This document shows, piece by piece, positions 1 to 9,596 of a stretch of 64,000 nt of DNA. The DNA is from Gemella haemolysans (GTDB taxonomy: Bacteria > Bacillota > Bacilli > Staphylococcales > Gemellaceae). The stretch is from NCBI RefSeq assembly GCF_012273215.1, contig NZ_CP050965.1, forward strand, positions 1,410,541 through 1,474,540, given 5' to 3'. The number at the start of each line of letters is the position of its first letter. Position 1 is the stretch's first letter. Under the pieces are notes generated by a model. The model ran no database searches. It saw nothing but the letters and a program-made list of their open reading frames with translations, and was not told the origin of the DNA. The translations under genes were made by a program, and so were the position numbers.

Positions 1-593
1 TTTGTAGCTTTTGCTTCTTTTTCTTTTTGATAAGCTTCTTTTTTCTCTTCTAATTTTTTGTCGAAAGCTTGAGTTTTAGCTTCTGTTACTACTTGGCTTA
101 AAGCTTGCACTGCTTGTGCTTGTGCATCTACTTCTGCTTGTGTAGCTTCTTCATTAGCTAATACAGCTTTAGCTGTTGCTAATGCTTCTTTTGCTGCTTC
201 TACAGCTGCTTTGTCAGCATCTTGAGCTGATTTTAATTTTTCTTCTAATGTTGCGATGCTTGCTTTTAAGATTTCTTTCTTAACTTCAGCTTTTGGAGTT
301 TCTGCTCCTACTTTTTCTGCTACTGCTGCTGCAACATTTTCTTTTGTAGTTTCTACAACAGGTTTTGCTTCTGCTTTTGGTACAGCTTCTGCTTTTCCAG
401 CTTCTTTTGTTGTATTATCTACAATTGTGCTGTTTGATACTTCTTCAGCAGCTTGTACTGCTCCAGCACCAAAAAAGATACTCGCACCGATTACTACTGA
501 TGCTGTACCAACTTTAAACTTCTTGATAGAATAAGATTCTACTTTAGTTCCTTTTTTTACTTCGAATAAATAACTATTATTTTTACCTATCAT
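1..593 (-). CDS. YSIRK-type surface protein, 5' part only
   Basis: This is the N-terminal ~197 residues of a secreted, probably wall-anchored protein; the rest lies beyond the window edge. The start at 593-591 follows AGAGGA about 8 nt upstream. Residues ~20-45 carry a YSIRK-like signal (YSIKKFKVGTASVVIGASI), a variant of YSIRK/GxxS signals that direct export at the septum in Gram-positive cocci, ending in AGAVQAAE as a likely cleavage site. The mature part is low-complexity and rich in Ala, Lys, Glu and Thr (repeated EAVPKAEAKP-like and EAAKEALATAKAVL stretches), predicted as a coiled or extended stalk. No LPXTG can be checked because the C-terminus is missing. Adhesin or matrix-binding function is plausible for the family but not shown here. 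Confidence 0.85.
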   Translation of the reverse strand, partial: MIGKNNSYLFEVKKGTKVESYSIKKFKVGTASVVIGASIFFGAGAVQAAEEVSNSTIVDNTTKEAGKAEAVPKAEAKPVVETTKENVAAAVAEKVGAETPKAEVKKEILKASIATLEEKLKSAQDADKAAVEAAKEALATAKAVLANEEATQAEVDAQAQAVQALSQVVTEAKTQAFDKKLEEKKEAYQKEKEAKAT

Positions 594-1041
594 ATATTTC
601 CTCTTTAAATTCAATATAAATAATGATATACATGAATAAACATTTCAAAAAACATATTACTTATACTAAATATAACTTCCTTATAAAATTTTTATAAAAA
701 TAAAAAAAATAAAATAATCAATTTTATTTTTTTTTATCAATCCCAAAATATAATTTTAATTAAAATAACTAAATAAAAACCACTCGAAAAGATTAATGAA
801 GACACTAACAAACTAGGGCCAATTATTATTTTACATAATTTAACTATATTTGTCTAGAGAAATACATTTATAGAATTAATAAATATTTTTAAACCTCTAC
901 TTATACATGATCTATATTTTTTATAAGAAAGCTAGTTATAACCACTTTAAAGTTAAAAAACTATAATAGTCTTCATAAAAATTTTCTACATTATATATAA
1001 TTAATATCCATAATTTTATATTATCTAACCTAATAGATTTA
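594..1041. other. AT-rich intergenic region, no gene seen
   Basis: About 450 nt of very AT-rich DNA between the surface-protein start and the left end of the ISL3 remnant. It should hold the surface-protein promoter. No open frame with a ribosome binding site, no tRNA-like fold and no long hairpin was recognised. Confidence 0.6.
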
Positions 1042-1050
1042 GAATCTTTG

Positions 1051-2427
1051 TCAAGTTCGGGGCATGGAGAAAAATAGGAAATAAGATCTAGGCGGCATTT
1101 TGCTGCTTAGATTTTTCTTACTTTCACTAAGTTTAACATTATTTTTATATTCAGAAACAAATAATCTAGACATAATTAAAATGCGTAATCTGAAATTACT
1201 AAAGCTAGAATATCCTTATGATACTCTCTTTAGTAATTTTATTTTATTATTAAATCCTTCTAATGGACCATTAGAATACTTATATTTAACAGCGTTAAGC
1301 ATATACTCTTTGTGCTTTTTCATAGTATTTATAGCTTTAGCCACACCTTTAGATAATCCTTTAGTATCAATATCTATATACTTCTCTAATTCTACTGAAT
1401 CTTTAGTCTTAATAGCCTCTCTAATCTCATGTACTCTCTCATAGCTAGCTGTAAATTCAGCATCTATAGCTAATATATAATCTAATACTTCTTTTCTAGT
1501 TACAAAACGTTTAAAGCTTCTAGAATAGAATGTTTTTATTGAATTTACTTTATCTCTATCTTCTAATATTACCTTCCAGAAGTTTTTTAGAATAGTGTAA
1601 GTAGAGCCTTTTTTATTCTTATATTGATTCATTAGTTTTACTCTAGCTTTGTTTAATTCTCTATTAATATTTTGAACCATGTGAAATCTATCTATAATTA
1701 TCTTAGCGTTAGGGAACACCTCTCTAATCATATTTATATAGGGTGGGTAAATATCTATACAGATCGTTTTTACTTTCTTCCTTACTTTTCTTGGGTATCT
1801 CATAAAGTATTGTTTCAATATATGTTGTGTTCTACCATCTACAATATCTATATAATCGTGTGTTTTAGCATCTAAGAATACGAAGCTCATACTATTTTTA
1901 CTATCTTTAGTTGATTTTATTTCATCAAAACATAGGTGTTCTGGCAAGTTTGAATGAGTCTTAACTTCTACTGCTTCTCTACATGATTTCATTACTCTTA
2001 CTACTGTAGATACTGATACATTACTTAATTCAGCAATATCTTTAAATGATAGTGTCTTAGAAAGATTCTTCATAATGTGGAATATAAGATTTTTAGATAT
2101 ACTACAGTGCTTTTGTACAAATGATGTTTCAGCACAAAACCTAGAATTACATTCTCTACATTTGAAGCGTTGTTTCTTTAGTCTAAGGTATGTAGGGCAT
2201 TCTGACATCTTTAATAAAGCTATTTTTAATGGATCTCAAAATCCATTTTTAATTATATTATTTCCTTCTTTTATACAACCACAGTTTGTACAACACTTTG
2301 GTTTATATGATAAAGTCCCATGAAATACGAATGTATCTTGACCATCTACATTGATTAGATCAAGTTTATCCTCCATAGTTATATTTTGGTCTTTTATTAA
2401 TAGTAAATTTGTGATAAAATTATTCAT
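1051..2427 (-). pseudogene. ISL3-family transposase, broken by two in-frame stops
   Basis: Reading from 2427 down, one frame encodes an ISL3-type transposase: an N-terminal zinc-finger part (CCTNCGCI, then CRECNSRFC), a helix-turn-helix (FKDIAELSNVSVSTVVRVMKS), and a DDE domain with FDEIKS, IDRFHMVQNINRELNKAR and the C-terminal YSNGPLEGFNNKIKLLKRVS. The frame is interrupted by TGA at 2238-2236 (after KNGF) and by TAA at 1218-1216, where the family has a Tyr (KRVS-Y-GY). Reading continues in the same frame to a TGA at 1053-1051. No frameshift is needed, only two point mutations, so it was once intact and is now inactive. A left-end sequence at 1042-1060 (GAATCTTTGTCAAG) resembles ISL3 termini; the right end is not defined. 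Confidence 0.9.
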
Positions 2428-2499
2428 GACAAATAGCCTTTCTTAGTTAATTATTTTTCTACACTTTAATTATATTGGATATTTGTCTTTTTGCATATA

Positions 2500-2535
2500 A
2501 AAATAAAAAACCCTAAGGACACCTCCTTAGGGTTT
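2500..2535 (-). terminator. Terminator after rpmF
   Basis: Perfect 12-bp stem (2508-2519 with 2524-2535, AAACCCTAAGGA / TCCTTAGGGTTT) with a 4-nt loop. On the minus strand it is followed by a T-rich run. It ends the yceD-rpmF transcript. Confidence 0.92.
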
Positions 2536-2548
2536 GGTAATATTTAAA

Positions 2549-2725
2549 TTATTTAACGTCTAGAACTTGTCTACCTTTGTACATACCAGTTTTTCTATCA
2601 ACACGGTGACCCATTACGTAGTTACCAGTTGTTGCATCGATAGTAATTGATGGTGCAGATAGTTTTTTGTGAGTTCTTCTTTTTCTTTTAGCTGTTTTTG
2701 ATGTTCTTCTAAAAGGAACTGCCAT
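2549..2725 (-). CDS. rpmF: 50S ribosomal protein L32
   Basis: A 58-residue basic protein starting [17 protein letters not shown] and ending GRQVLDVK, the L32 pattern (PxRRTSKxxKRxRRxH at residues ~4-19). It is too short for a 60-residue ORF cut-off. The four Cys of the zinc-binding L32 form are absent, so this is the zinc-independent type. It follows yceD by 32 nt, the usual bacterial arrangement, with AGGAAATTAACT before the ATG. A strong terminator follows directly. Confidence 0.97.
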   Translation of the reverse strand: MAVPFRRTSKTAKRKRRTHKKLSAPSITIDATTGNYVMGHRVDRKTGMYKGRQVLDVK

Positions 2726-2757
2726 AGTTAATTTCCTCCAATTATTTTAAATAATTC

Positions 2758-3264
2758 TTATTGTTCTTTAAATAATCCATTAAGAGCTGCAAATGGTGAT
2801 TCTTTCTTTTCTTTAACATCAGTTAAAGACTCTTCAGAAACTAATTCCCAGTCGTTACCAGAAACCATCTCAAGCTCTTCTTCATCAGAAGTAGTTATTG
2901 GAATATTTAAAATTATAAGCTCATTCACTAAAGGTGTTAAATCAATATACATATCCATTAAATTAACATCGGATATCTCTTCACCTGCAAATACAGATTT
3001 ATCAACGTATTCTTCTTTCTCTTCGACTTCAAATGGAACAACAACTTCTTTTAGTGTTTTTCCTGAAATCATTTCGAAGTTACCTTTAATTAATAGATCG
3101 GCATAGATTTTATCTTGTCCACCTCGAGTTAATTTTCCACTAACAACAACGTCTCTAATATCTTTTAGAGAGCTATCATAGTGTGCTACTTTAACATTTA
3201 TATTTTCTTCAAAAACAAAAGTATCACTATTATTTTTGAATAACGAAGATCTTAACCATTTCAT
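2758..3264 (-). CDS. yceD: YceD/DUF177 family protein
   Basis: A 168-residue acidic protein of the DUF177 family, which almost always precedes rpmF in bacteria, as here. The family is linked to large-subunit rRNA processing or ribosome assembly; the biochemical role is not settled. Visible pattern: an N-terminal beta-rich part, an internal acidic loop (EVEEKEEYVDKSVFAGEEISDVNLMDMYIDLTPLVNELIILNIPI, quoted in parts: ISDVNLMDMYIDLTPLVNE), and the C-terminal SPFAALNGLFKEQ typical of the family's SPFAvLkkLk end. The four-cysteine motif found in many members is absent, matching the Cys-free L32. AGGTGA lies 7 nt before the ATG. Confidence 0.9.
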   Translation of the reverse strand: MKWLRSSLFKNNSDTFVFEENINVKVAHYDSSLKDIRDVVVSGKLTRGGQDKIYADLLIKGNFEMISGKTLKEVVVPFEVEEKEEYVDKSVFAGEEISDVNLMDMYIDLTPLVNELIILNIPITTSDEEELEMVSGNDWELVSEESLTDVKEKKESPFAALNGLFKEQ

Positions 3265-3292
3265 TAAATATCACCTCATAAACACATTATTT

Positions 3293-3321
3293 ATTATATA
3301 TCTTTTAGTTTGAGATGTCAA
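3293..3321 (-). promoter_or_regulatory. Promoter of yceD-rpmF
   Basis: On the minus strand TTGACA (3321-3316), a 17-nt spacer and TATAAT (3298-3293): a consensus sigma-A promoter about 30 nt before the yceD start. The TTGACA also forms one arm of a small GTCAAC/GTTGAC hairpin (3317-3335). Confidence 0.85.
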
Positions 3322-3349
3322 CAAAAAAAGTTGACTCTTTTAATATTTT

Positions 3350-4252
3350 TTAATTCATTATATATTTCAGTATATTTGCTAACGACATAATGAATCCTAC
3401 AAAAATCGTTAACTTAGCTGTTAGCACCATATACGGTGCCATTGTTTTTTTGTGATTGTTCGCACTGAAACCTTTAATTATTTTTATCGCTAAAGGAATA
3501 GTAACGAGCACTAGCAGATTCCACCATGAAGCATATTTAGTAACTATAAATAAAATATTTAGTAAATATACCACGATGAAGCTACCTGCCATTGTTTTAA
3601 TCGCATTATTTCTTCCAACTAATATTGCATAGGTTCTTCTTCCAGATTCTTTATCATTATCTAAGTCACGTATATTATTCGCTAATAAAATAGCTCCTAT
3701 CATGATGAATAAAGGCAATGAAACGACAATAATATCAGCATTAACATATCCGGTTTGGAAATAAAACGATAAAGCTATTATTATTGTTCCCATGAAGAAT
3801 CCAGAGACAACTTCTCCAAACGGAGAATAAGCTATCGGATACTTTCCTCCAGTATAAAAATATCCAGCAAGCATACACACTAGACCAACCACTAGTACAT
3901 ACATACTAGTCATAAAAGTTAATATTAACCCCAGTACAAATGCTAGTGCATATAATACTAAGGCTCCTACCATAACCTCTTTAGGTCTTAGATTCCCCTT
4001 CACTATCGAACCAGATATTCCTTCTGAATCGACCTTGTCCAATCCATGTTTGTAGTCATAATACTCATTGAATAAATTAGTCGCAGCTTGAATTAACAAG
4101 CATGCTAGTAAAAACAATATAAATTTTAAAATTGAGAATTTACTCTCATATCCCAATGCATACGTAGCCCCGAACAAAACTGGTGCTATCGATGCTGGAT
4201 AACTATGTGGTCTTGTACACATAAAAAATTCTTTTAATTTACTTTTATTCAC
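3350..4252 (-). CDS. menA: 1,4-dihydroxy-2-naphthoate polyprenyltransferase
   Basis: MenA, a UbiA-superfamily membrane enzyme, attaches the polyprenyl tail to 1,4-dihydroxy-2-naphthoate to make demethylmenaquinone. The 300-residue product has about eight or nine hydrophobic segments and both Asp-rich motifs: N62-EYYDYKHGLD and N192-NIRDLDND, which bind Mg-diphosphate. Residues 11-20 (MCTRPHSYPA) match the MenA signature at the start of TM1. Only this menaquinone gene is present; no men cluster adjoins, so the naphthoate may come from elsewhere in the genome or from neighbouring organisms. It runs divergently from the dehydrogenase at 4415. Confidence 0.93.
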   Translation of the reverse strand: MNKSKLKEFFMCTRPHSYPASIAPVLFGATYALGYESKFSILKFILFLLACLLIQAATNLFNEYYDYKHGLDKVDSEGISGSIVKGNLRPKEVMVGALVLYALAFVLGLILTFMTSMYVLVVGLVCMLAGYFYTGGKYPIAYSPFGEVVSGFFMGTIIIALSFYFQTGYVNADIIVVSLPLFIMIGAILLANNIRDLDNDKESGRRTYAILVGRNNAIKTMAGSFIVVYLLNILFIVTKYASWWNLLVLVTIPLAIKIIKGFSANNHKKTMAPYMVLTAKLTIFVGFIMSLANILKYIMN

Positions 4253-4414
4253 AACATCCTCCTAGTTATCTTATTACTTTGAATATTATATCATATATTT
4301 CTCTTCGATGTTATTAAAATTCTTTCCCTATTTATTCAAACAACGAATTATAACGTTTTCAATTTTTATGGTATAATTAAAAAAGAAATATTATTATACA
4401 TGGAGGAACTCATT

Positions 4415-5278
4415 ATGAAAATTGCATGGATTGGAACAGGAGTTATGGGTGAGAGCATGGCTGGACACTTATTAGATGCAGGTCATGAACTTTTCGTCTA
4501 CAACAGAACAAAGAGTAAAACTGACAACTTAGTAAAACGTGGAGCAACTCTTCTTAAAGAGATTAAAGATGCATCAGTATTTGCCGAAGTCATATTCACT
4601 ATGGTTGGTTACCCTAAAGATGTTGAAGAAGTATATTTAGGTAAAGAAGGATTAATTACGACAGCTAAAAAGGGGCAAGTCTTCGTAGATATGACTACTT
4701 CTTCACCTACACTCGCTGAAAAAATCAGTGTCGAATTTCTAAAAGTTGGAGGATACGCACTTGATTTACCAGTTACTGGAGGAGATATCGGAGCAAAAAA
4801 TGCTACATTGTCTATCATGGCTGGTGGGGACAAGAAAGTATTTGAAAAAATCGTTCTTCCATTAGTTGAAAAACTAGGTAAAAACATTACTTATTTCGGA
4901 GATGCAGGAAAAGGGCAATATACAAAACTTGCTAATCAAATTGCTATAGCTACTACTATGATTTCTGTTGCAGAAAGTTTCAAATTTGCTAAGGAAGTTG
5001 GTCTAGACTTGGACTCGTTCTTCAAAACAGTATCAACAGGTTCAGGCGGAAGTTTCTCAATGACTTCATATGGACCACGTATCCTAAACGGAGACTTCAA
5101 ACCGGGATTTTTCACTCACCACTTTATTAAAGATATGAAACTTGCTTTAGAAGAATGTGAAAAAATGAATATCAAACTCCCTGGACTTGAGACAGCCTAC
5201 AAAATTTACAACGAATTAGAAGAAGAAGTTCGTAACACAAACGGAACTCAAGCAATTTCTAAATGGTATAAACTATAA
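4415..5278 (+). CDS. NAD(P)-dependent beta-hydroxyacid dehydrogenase family protein
   Basis: A 287-residue member of the 3-hydroxyisobutyrate / 2-hydroxy-3-oxopropionate / glyoxylate-succinic semialdehyde reductase family. It has an N-terminal Rossmann glycine motif (IGTGVMG, residues ~6-12), the NR of VYNRTKSK at the cofactor phosphate site, the substrate-binding DLPVTGGDIGA and the catalytic-Lys segment GKGQYTKLANQ. The substrate is not predictable. I place the start at the ATG at 4415, not the in-frame ATG at 4400, because GGAGG at 4402-4406 overlaps the upstream ATG and is correctly spaced for 4415. It is monocistronic with a strong terminator behind it. Confidence 0.88.
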   Translation: MKIAWIGTGVMGESMAGHLLDAGHELFVYNRTKSKTDNLVKRGATLLKEIKDASVFAEVIFTMVGYPKDVEEVYLGKEGLITTAKKGQVFVDMTTSSPTLAEKISVEFLKVGGYALDLPVTGGDIGAKNATLSIMAGGDKKVFEKIVLPLVEKLGKNITYFGDAGKGQYTKLANQIAIATTMISVAESFKFAKEVGLDLDSFFKTVSTGSGGSFSMTSYGPRILNGDFKPGFFTHHFIKDMKLALEECEKMNIKLPGLETAYKIYNELEEEVRNTNGTQAISKWYKL

Positions 5279-5283
5279 AAAAG

Positions 5284-5310
5284 ATGAGTTGATCGCCTAG
5301 ATCAACTCAT
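5284..5310. terminator. Bidirectional terminator between convergent genes
   Basis: Perfect 11-bp stem ATGAGTTGATC / GATCAACTCAT with a 5-nt loop, flanked by A/T runs on both sides. It serves both the dehydrogenase and the converging LD-carboxypeptidase, whose stop codon (5299-5297) lies inside the hairpin loop. Confidence 0.92.
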
Positions 5311-6157
5311 TTTTAATATATATTTTTCCTCCAAGTTTTAACGCTTTTGAATCTTTTGCGTGTCCAACCTCTTGAGTTTTTGCTACTGATAAAGAAGATG
5401 GTATATACTCCTGAATAATTTCAAATATTTCTTCAACAGAAAATTCTTTTTCAATTTTTGTGAAAGTTCCTATTAATAATCCTGAAATTTTATCAAATAC
5501 TCCTAGTTGTTTCAATTGAGCAAGATGTGTTAGTAAACCTTCTATTGAGCTACCCAATCCTTCTATGAAAAGCACCTTGTTTTCTACTTTTGGAAAATAC
5601 TCTGTCCCAGCTAATTTCAAGAAGCATCTAATATTTCCTCCAACAATTTCACCTTCAATTTTTGTTCCTTGTAAAAATCTCCAGTTAACATCAAATAAAG
5701 AGTTTTGTTTCTTCAAAAATGTATTCTCAAAACTTGTTCGTATTTCTTCATTTTCTATAATATTTAAAATCTGATATAAATAATTTATCTTATCTGTTTT
5801 GCATACTAATGCATTTAACACTGTAGTTAAATCACTATATCCAAAAAATTGTTTATAGTTTTCTTTTATTACGTCATAATCTATATATTCCAAGACATCA
5901 TTAGCAATATCTCCACCAGAAATATCAAAGATTGCTTTAATCTCATTATTTCTATAAAACGACATTAGTTCATCCGCTCTAAGTTGTGGACTTGCGGCAC
6001 GCCCATACTTATCTCTATAGATATATTTAGTAAAGACAGGTACTAAACCCATCTCAACTAAAATACCCTCTAATTTTTCTAATCTCGCTTTATCTTCAAT
6101 TTTTTTTCCGTTTGAGCAAACTACTAATGCTATTTTATCATTTATATTTAATATCAT
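5297..6157 (-). CDS. S66 family LD-carboxypeptidase (LdcA/MccF-like)
   Basis: A 286-residue peptidase of family S66, whose members trim the tetrapeptide stem of recycled peptidoglycan or hydrolyse microcin C-type acyl-sulfamoyl conjugates. The catalytic Ser-Glu-His is visible: nucleophile S108 in FFGYSD, E199 in FIEGLG and H266 in VGHAKDS. No signal peptide, so it is cytosolic. Length and the GYSD/GH motifs fit both LdcA and MccF subfamilies; the sequence alone does not decide which. The last codons form half of the shared terminator stem. Confidence 0.85.
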   Translation of the reverse strand: MILNINDKIALVVCSNGKKIEDKARLEKLEGILVEMGLVPVFTKYIYRDKYGRAASPQLRADELMSFYRNNEIKAIFDISGGDIANDVLEYIDYDVIKENYKQFFGYSDLTTVLNALVCKTDKINYLYQILNIIENEEIRTSFENTFLKKQNSLFDVNWRFLQGTKIEGEIVGGNIRCFLKLAGTEYFPKVENKVLFIEGLGSSIEGLLTHLAQLKQLGVFDKISGLLIGTFTKIEKEFSVEEIFEIIQEYIPSSLSVAKTQEVGHAKDSKALKLGGKIYIKNELI

Positions 6158-6188
6158 ACCTTACTAGTCTTCCTTATCATATATATAT

Positions 6189-6222
6189 AGTAAAAGACAG
6201 GACTTAATCCTATCTTCTACTT
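6189..6222 (-). terminator. Terminator after the 6242-7303 gene
   Basis: Inverted repeat AGTAAAAGACAGGA / TCCTATCTTCTACT with two G-U or mismatched positions, followed on the minus strand by T-rich sequence. It lies just downstream of the stop at 6242. Confidence 0.65.
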
Positions 6223-6241
6223 TTTATAATATTTTTATAAC

Positions 6242-7303
6242 CTATTTACTTACGCTTTCTACATAATATTTAGATCTACTTTGTCCGCCTTCATATTTTT
6301 TATTATTTAGACGTAGTACCATTTGTCCTGATTGTCTTCCACCACTTGAGGTATCAATTAAAGGTACGATAACTTTATCACCTTCTATTTTAAATTTATC
6401 TGGTGTTGCAGGAGATATTGGATTCATTCCTCCGATTCCACCAAATACAGCAAGGTACATCTTATCTTTCTTGAAGTAAACAACTTCTCCGTTTCCAACA
6501 CTCTTATTGTATTTGGCTTCATTTCCTTTATAACTATCATCAATTTCTTTATATTTAGCATATTGTAATGATGTTACTTTTTTATAAACTTGTTCAGCAC
6601 TAAATGTTTCCGCAGAAGCAGTATTATAAATATCTGTTATTTCTGCTAATGACATTGGCACAACATTCATACCTAGTTGAGCATCTCTTACATGTTTACT
6701 GAAATCTGATAAATAACCAAATAATCCAATCATATTATCTATACCTCCACCTAAACTAACGCTAAAGTATTTATCAGCAATAGCTTTTGCAGCATCTTTA
6801 TCATGGTCTTTGTTATTTACGTTTATGTTATTCCATTTTAACTTATCATTACCATTAACTTTAGAACCTATCTTATCTAAGTCATCTCCTGTTGATGTTA
6901 ATTTTCCACCATCAACTTTATAAGAACCGATAATTTTATTTACATCATTAACTTGACGATTAGCATAATATCCACCTAAACGGAAATAGATTACATCATA
7001 TCCTTCACTGTTATCTACCGCATAACTTACAGTCGGTGCATATTTTTTCAAGATATCAATTACAGCTTGTGATAAGTGTAATTCTGAATTAAGAGCATCG
7101 ATATCATTTAATGTTGAAAGTTTTTCAATAATTATTGTAGTCTCTTTATCCAATTGTTTTCCATCTACACTTCCTAAGTTAGCACTATTATTAGTTGTAC
7201 TTCCTTCTTGCATTTCTTCGTATTTGATAATTCCAAACACACATATTACAGCCGCAACGAAAACCGCAGCAAAACCTAATATATATTTTATTCCTTTGTT
7301 CAT
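6242..7303 (-). CDS. Membrane-anchored protein of unknown function
   Basis: I do not recognise this 353-residue protein. Residues ~6-28 (YILGFAAVFVAAVICVFGII) form one hydrophobic segment with a short basic N-terminus and no lipobox Cys, so it is probably an uncleaved anchor with the rest outside the cell. The extracellular part is Asn/Gly/Lys-rich without Cys and has no clear known motif; it contains AEITDIYNTASAETFSAEQVYKKV and a C-terminal segment GGRQSGQMVLRLNNKKYEGG. It starts 29 nt after yhaM and is probably cotranscribed with it. A cell-surface role is only inferred from topology. Confidence 0.8.
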   Translation of the reverse strand: MNKGIKYILGFAAVFVAAVICVFGIIKYEEMQEGSTTNNSANLGSVDGKQLDKETTIIIEKLSTLNDIDALNSELHLSQAVIDILKKYAPTVSYAVDNSEGYDVIYFRLGGYYANRQVNDVNKIIGSYKVDGGKLTSTGDDLDKIGSKVNGNDKLKWNNINVNNKDHDKDAAKAIADKYFSVSLGGGIDNMIGLFGYLSDFSKHVRDAQLGMNVVPMSLAEITDIYNTASAETFSAEQVYKKVTSLQYAKYKEIDDSYKGNEAKYNKSVGNGEVVYFKKDKMYLAVFGGIGGMNPISPATPDKFKIEGDKVIVPLIDTSSGGRQSGQMVLRLNNKKYEGGQSRSKYYVESVSK

Positions 7304-7332
7304 ACTTTCTTTTCTTTCTATAATTTTTTTCT

Positions 7333-8280
7333 TTAATTATCTTCTCTATCAAACGTAGGGACGTAGAAATGTCTTCCTTCTAGTCCAAATAATTTATCAC
7401 TAAATGTTCCAGGCTCTACATTCGCTAAGTTTTTCTCAAACATCATCATTCTAGCATCGATATTATCAATAAAATGAATAATCTCCGCTTCTTTAATCAT
7501 AGGTAGTTTTGGTGAACCAAATTCATACTTACCATGATGCGCAAGAATCATATGTCTAAGTAATGTAATTTCTTCAGCTTCAATACCTAATTTATCAGCC
7601 ATTCGAGCTACTTCATCACTCATAATAACTATATGCCCTAATAGCTCACCTTCTAATGTATAAGAAGTTCCTACAGGTCCACTAAGTTCTATAGTTTTCC
7701 CTAAATCATGTAAAATAATACCACTATATAATAAATCCTTATTTAACGATGGATAAATTCCCACCAATGCTTTTGCTATTTTCAGCATTGTTGTTGTATG
7801 GTAAATCAGTCCTGAATAAAAATCATGATGCATTGATTTAGCCGCAGGGTAACTTATGAATTGTTTTTTATATTTATTTAACAATTCAATTGTTACTGTT
7901 CTTAAGTTCTCATTACTTATTTCTTTTAAGAAATAATTTAATTCATTTATCATTACATCTTTTGGTACTGGTGCTGTTTGAATATAATCTTGTATATCAA
8001 TGTTGTCATTTTCTGTAGCCATTCGATAATTTTTAATTTTCAACTGTAGTTTTCCACGATAATCTAAAACCGTCCCTTCTACATAAACCATCTTACCAGC
8101 TTTTAAGTTTTCACTATCTTCTTCTTTAACTTCCCAAATTTTCCCATCAATGCTACCAGTTTTATCTTTCAGATATAATGTTAAATACGGTTTCCCACTT
8201 GTCGCAATTCCACGAATTACATTATCCAATAATAAAAACATACTAATCTCTTGATCAGTCTTAAAATCGCTTATGAACAT
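7333..8280 (-). CDS. yhaM: 3'-5' exoribonuclease YhaM
   Basis: YhaM degrades short RNA from the 3' end in Firmicutes. The 315-residue product has the family layout: an N-terminal OB-fold nucleic-acid binding domain (residues ~12-90, including [18 protein letters not shown]) and an HD phosphohydrolase domain with H161, the H191-D192 pair in ILHDLGK, and [15 protein letters not shown] further on. Length is typical of B. subtilis YhaM and S. aureus Cbf1. It is followed 29 nt later by a membrane-anchored gene; the usual neighbour prsA is not here. Confidence 0.93.
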   Translation of the reverse strand: MFISDFKTDQEISMFLLLDNVIRGIATSGKPYLTLYLKDKTGSIDGKIWEVKEEDSENLKAGKMVYVEGTVLDYRGKLQLKIKNYRMATENDNIDIQDYIQTAPVPKDVMINELNYFLKEISNENLRTVTIELLNKYKKQFISYPAAKSMHHDFYSGLIYHTTTMLKIAKALVGIYPSLNKDLLYSGIILHDLGKTIELSGPVGTSYTLEGELLGHIVIMSDEVARMADKLGIEAEEITLLRHMILAHHGKYEFGSPKLPMIKEAEIIHFIDNIDARMMMFEKNLANVEPGTFSDKLFGLEGRHFYVPTFDREDN

Positions 8281-8386
8281 TTCCTCACTCCTTCTTTTGT
8301 ATATTATATATCCATATTATATTTTACTTTGTATTACAAAAAAATTCAAATAAATATAGTATAATACTCTATAAAATAGAAAAAAA

Positions 8387-8404
8387 GCCCAGAAATTTCT
8401 GAGC
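8387..8404 (-). terminator. Terminator of the dnaK operon
   Basis: Hairpin GCCCAGAAATTTCTGAGC just after dnaJ, followed on the minus strand by a run of Ts. It ends the hrcA-grpE-dnaK-dnaJ transcript. Confidence 0.85.
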
Positions 8405-8415
8405 TTTTCATCTTA

Positions 8416-9567
8416 TTAGTCAAATAGATCTTTTGCTTTTCTACTTACCTTATCCAGGAAGCTTTCCTCTTCTTCAACTTTTTCATTATTTAATTTAGCA
8501 AGTTCTAAGTATAACTCACGTTCTTTTGTTGATAGGTTTTTAGGAATTTCAATAGATACAACGATATAGTGATCCCCTTGACCATATCCCATAACGCTTT
8601 TAACACCTTTACCTGCTAGACGGAATTTACGTCCGTGTTGTGTTCCTGCTGGAACATTTAGTTCAATTTCACCTGTTAATGTACGAACATCAACTTTTGT
8701 TCCTAAAGCAGCCTGTGCTGGAGAAAGTTTTAATTCAGTGTAGATGTCATCATCTTCTCTGTGGAAGTATGAATCCTCAGCAACGATTACCTCTATGAAT
8801 AAATCACCTGCTGGACCTCCATTTTCTCCTGCTCCACCTTTACCACGAAGGCGAACACGTTGTCCTGAACTAATTCCTTCTGGAATTTCTACTTCGTATT
8901 CTACTTCACGGTTATTATATCCTTTACCGAAACAATGAGCACATTTATCTTTAATGATTTTACCTCGTCCTTGACATTCAGAACATGTACGTTGACTTTG
9001 CATACGTCCGAATGGAGTATCTTGAATTACCGCTTCTTGTCCACTACCATTACATCTGTGACAAGTGTTTACAGATGAAGAATCTTTCGCTCCACTTCCG
9101 TGACAGTGGTCACATTCTACATCTTTACGAATTTTAATAGTTTTTTTCGTACCGAATACGGCATCCTCAAAACTTATACGAATTCGGTGTAATAAGTCTT
9201 CTCCTTGACGTGGGGCATTCGGATTACGACGTGATCCTCCACCACCGAAGAAACTTGAGAAAATATCTCCAAGGTCATCAAAACCACCTGAGAATCCAGA
9301 GAAACCTCCACCGAAGCCACCAAATCCACCTTGACCGGCTCCACCTTCAAATGCTGCGTGACCAAATTGATCATATTGAGCTTTTTTAGTATCGTCACTC
9401 AGTACTTCGTACGCTTCTGAAATTTCTTTGAACTTATCTTCAGCGCCTGGCTCTTTGTTGATATCTGGGTGATATTGTTTTGATAATTTACGATATGCTT
9501 TTTTAATTTCAGCTGCACTTGCGCTTTTACTTACGCCAAGTACCTCATAATAATCTCTTTTAGCCAT
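8416..9567 (-). CDS. dnaJ: Chaperone protein DnaJ
   Basis: Hsp40 co-chaperone that delivers substrates to DnaK and stimulates its ATPase. The 383 residues show all parts of a type I DnaJ: J domain with HPD at 33-35, a Gly/Phe-rich linker (~72-115), four CxxCxGxG zinc repeats ([32 protein letters not shown] at ~150-212) and the C-terminal peptide-binding domains. It is the last gene of the operon. The 219-nt gap to dnaK is filled by a dispersed repeat (9597-9771), unusual inside this operon. GGAGAG lies about 8 nt before the ATG. Confidence 0.98.
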   Translation of the reverse strand: MAKRDYYEVLGVSKSASAAEIKKAYRKLSKQYHPDINKEPGAEDKFKEISEAYEVLSDDTKKAQYDQFGHAAFEGGAGQGGFGGFGGGFSGFSGGFDDLGDIFSSFFGGGGSRRNPNAPRQGEDLLHRIRISFEDAVFGTKKTIKIRKDVECDHCHGSGAKDSSSVNTCHRCNGSGQEAVIQDTPFGRMQSQRTCSECQGRGKIIKDKCAHCFGKGYNNREVEYEVEIPEGISSGQRVRLRGKGGAGENGGPAGDLFIEVIVAEDSYFHREDDDIYTELKLSPAQAALGTKVDVRTLTGEIELNVPAGTQHGRKFRLAGKGVKSVMGYGQGDHYIVVSIEIPKNLSTKERELYLELAKLNNEKVEEEESFLDKVSRKAKDLFD

Positions 9568-9596
9568 CTTAATCTCTCCTATAATTATTTAACAAA

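Noticed and set aside
256-534. Plus-strand open frame of 92 codons opposite the surface-protein gene
   Set aside because: It is antisense to the low-complexity repeat of the real minus-strand gene, with no ribosome binding site. Similar shadow frames occur opposite dnaK, tig, dapD and others.
2428-2500. Right terminal inverted repeat of the ISL3 element
   Set aside because: GACAAATAGCC at 2428-2438 resembles an ISL3 end but overlaps the transposase start, leaving no leader; the boundary is left open.
3317-3335. Terminator hairpin after menA
   Set aside because: GTCAAC/GTTGAC has the T-run in its loop rather than after the stem; on the minus strand it is better explained by the yceD -35 box.
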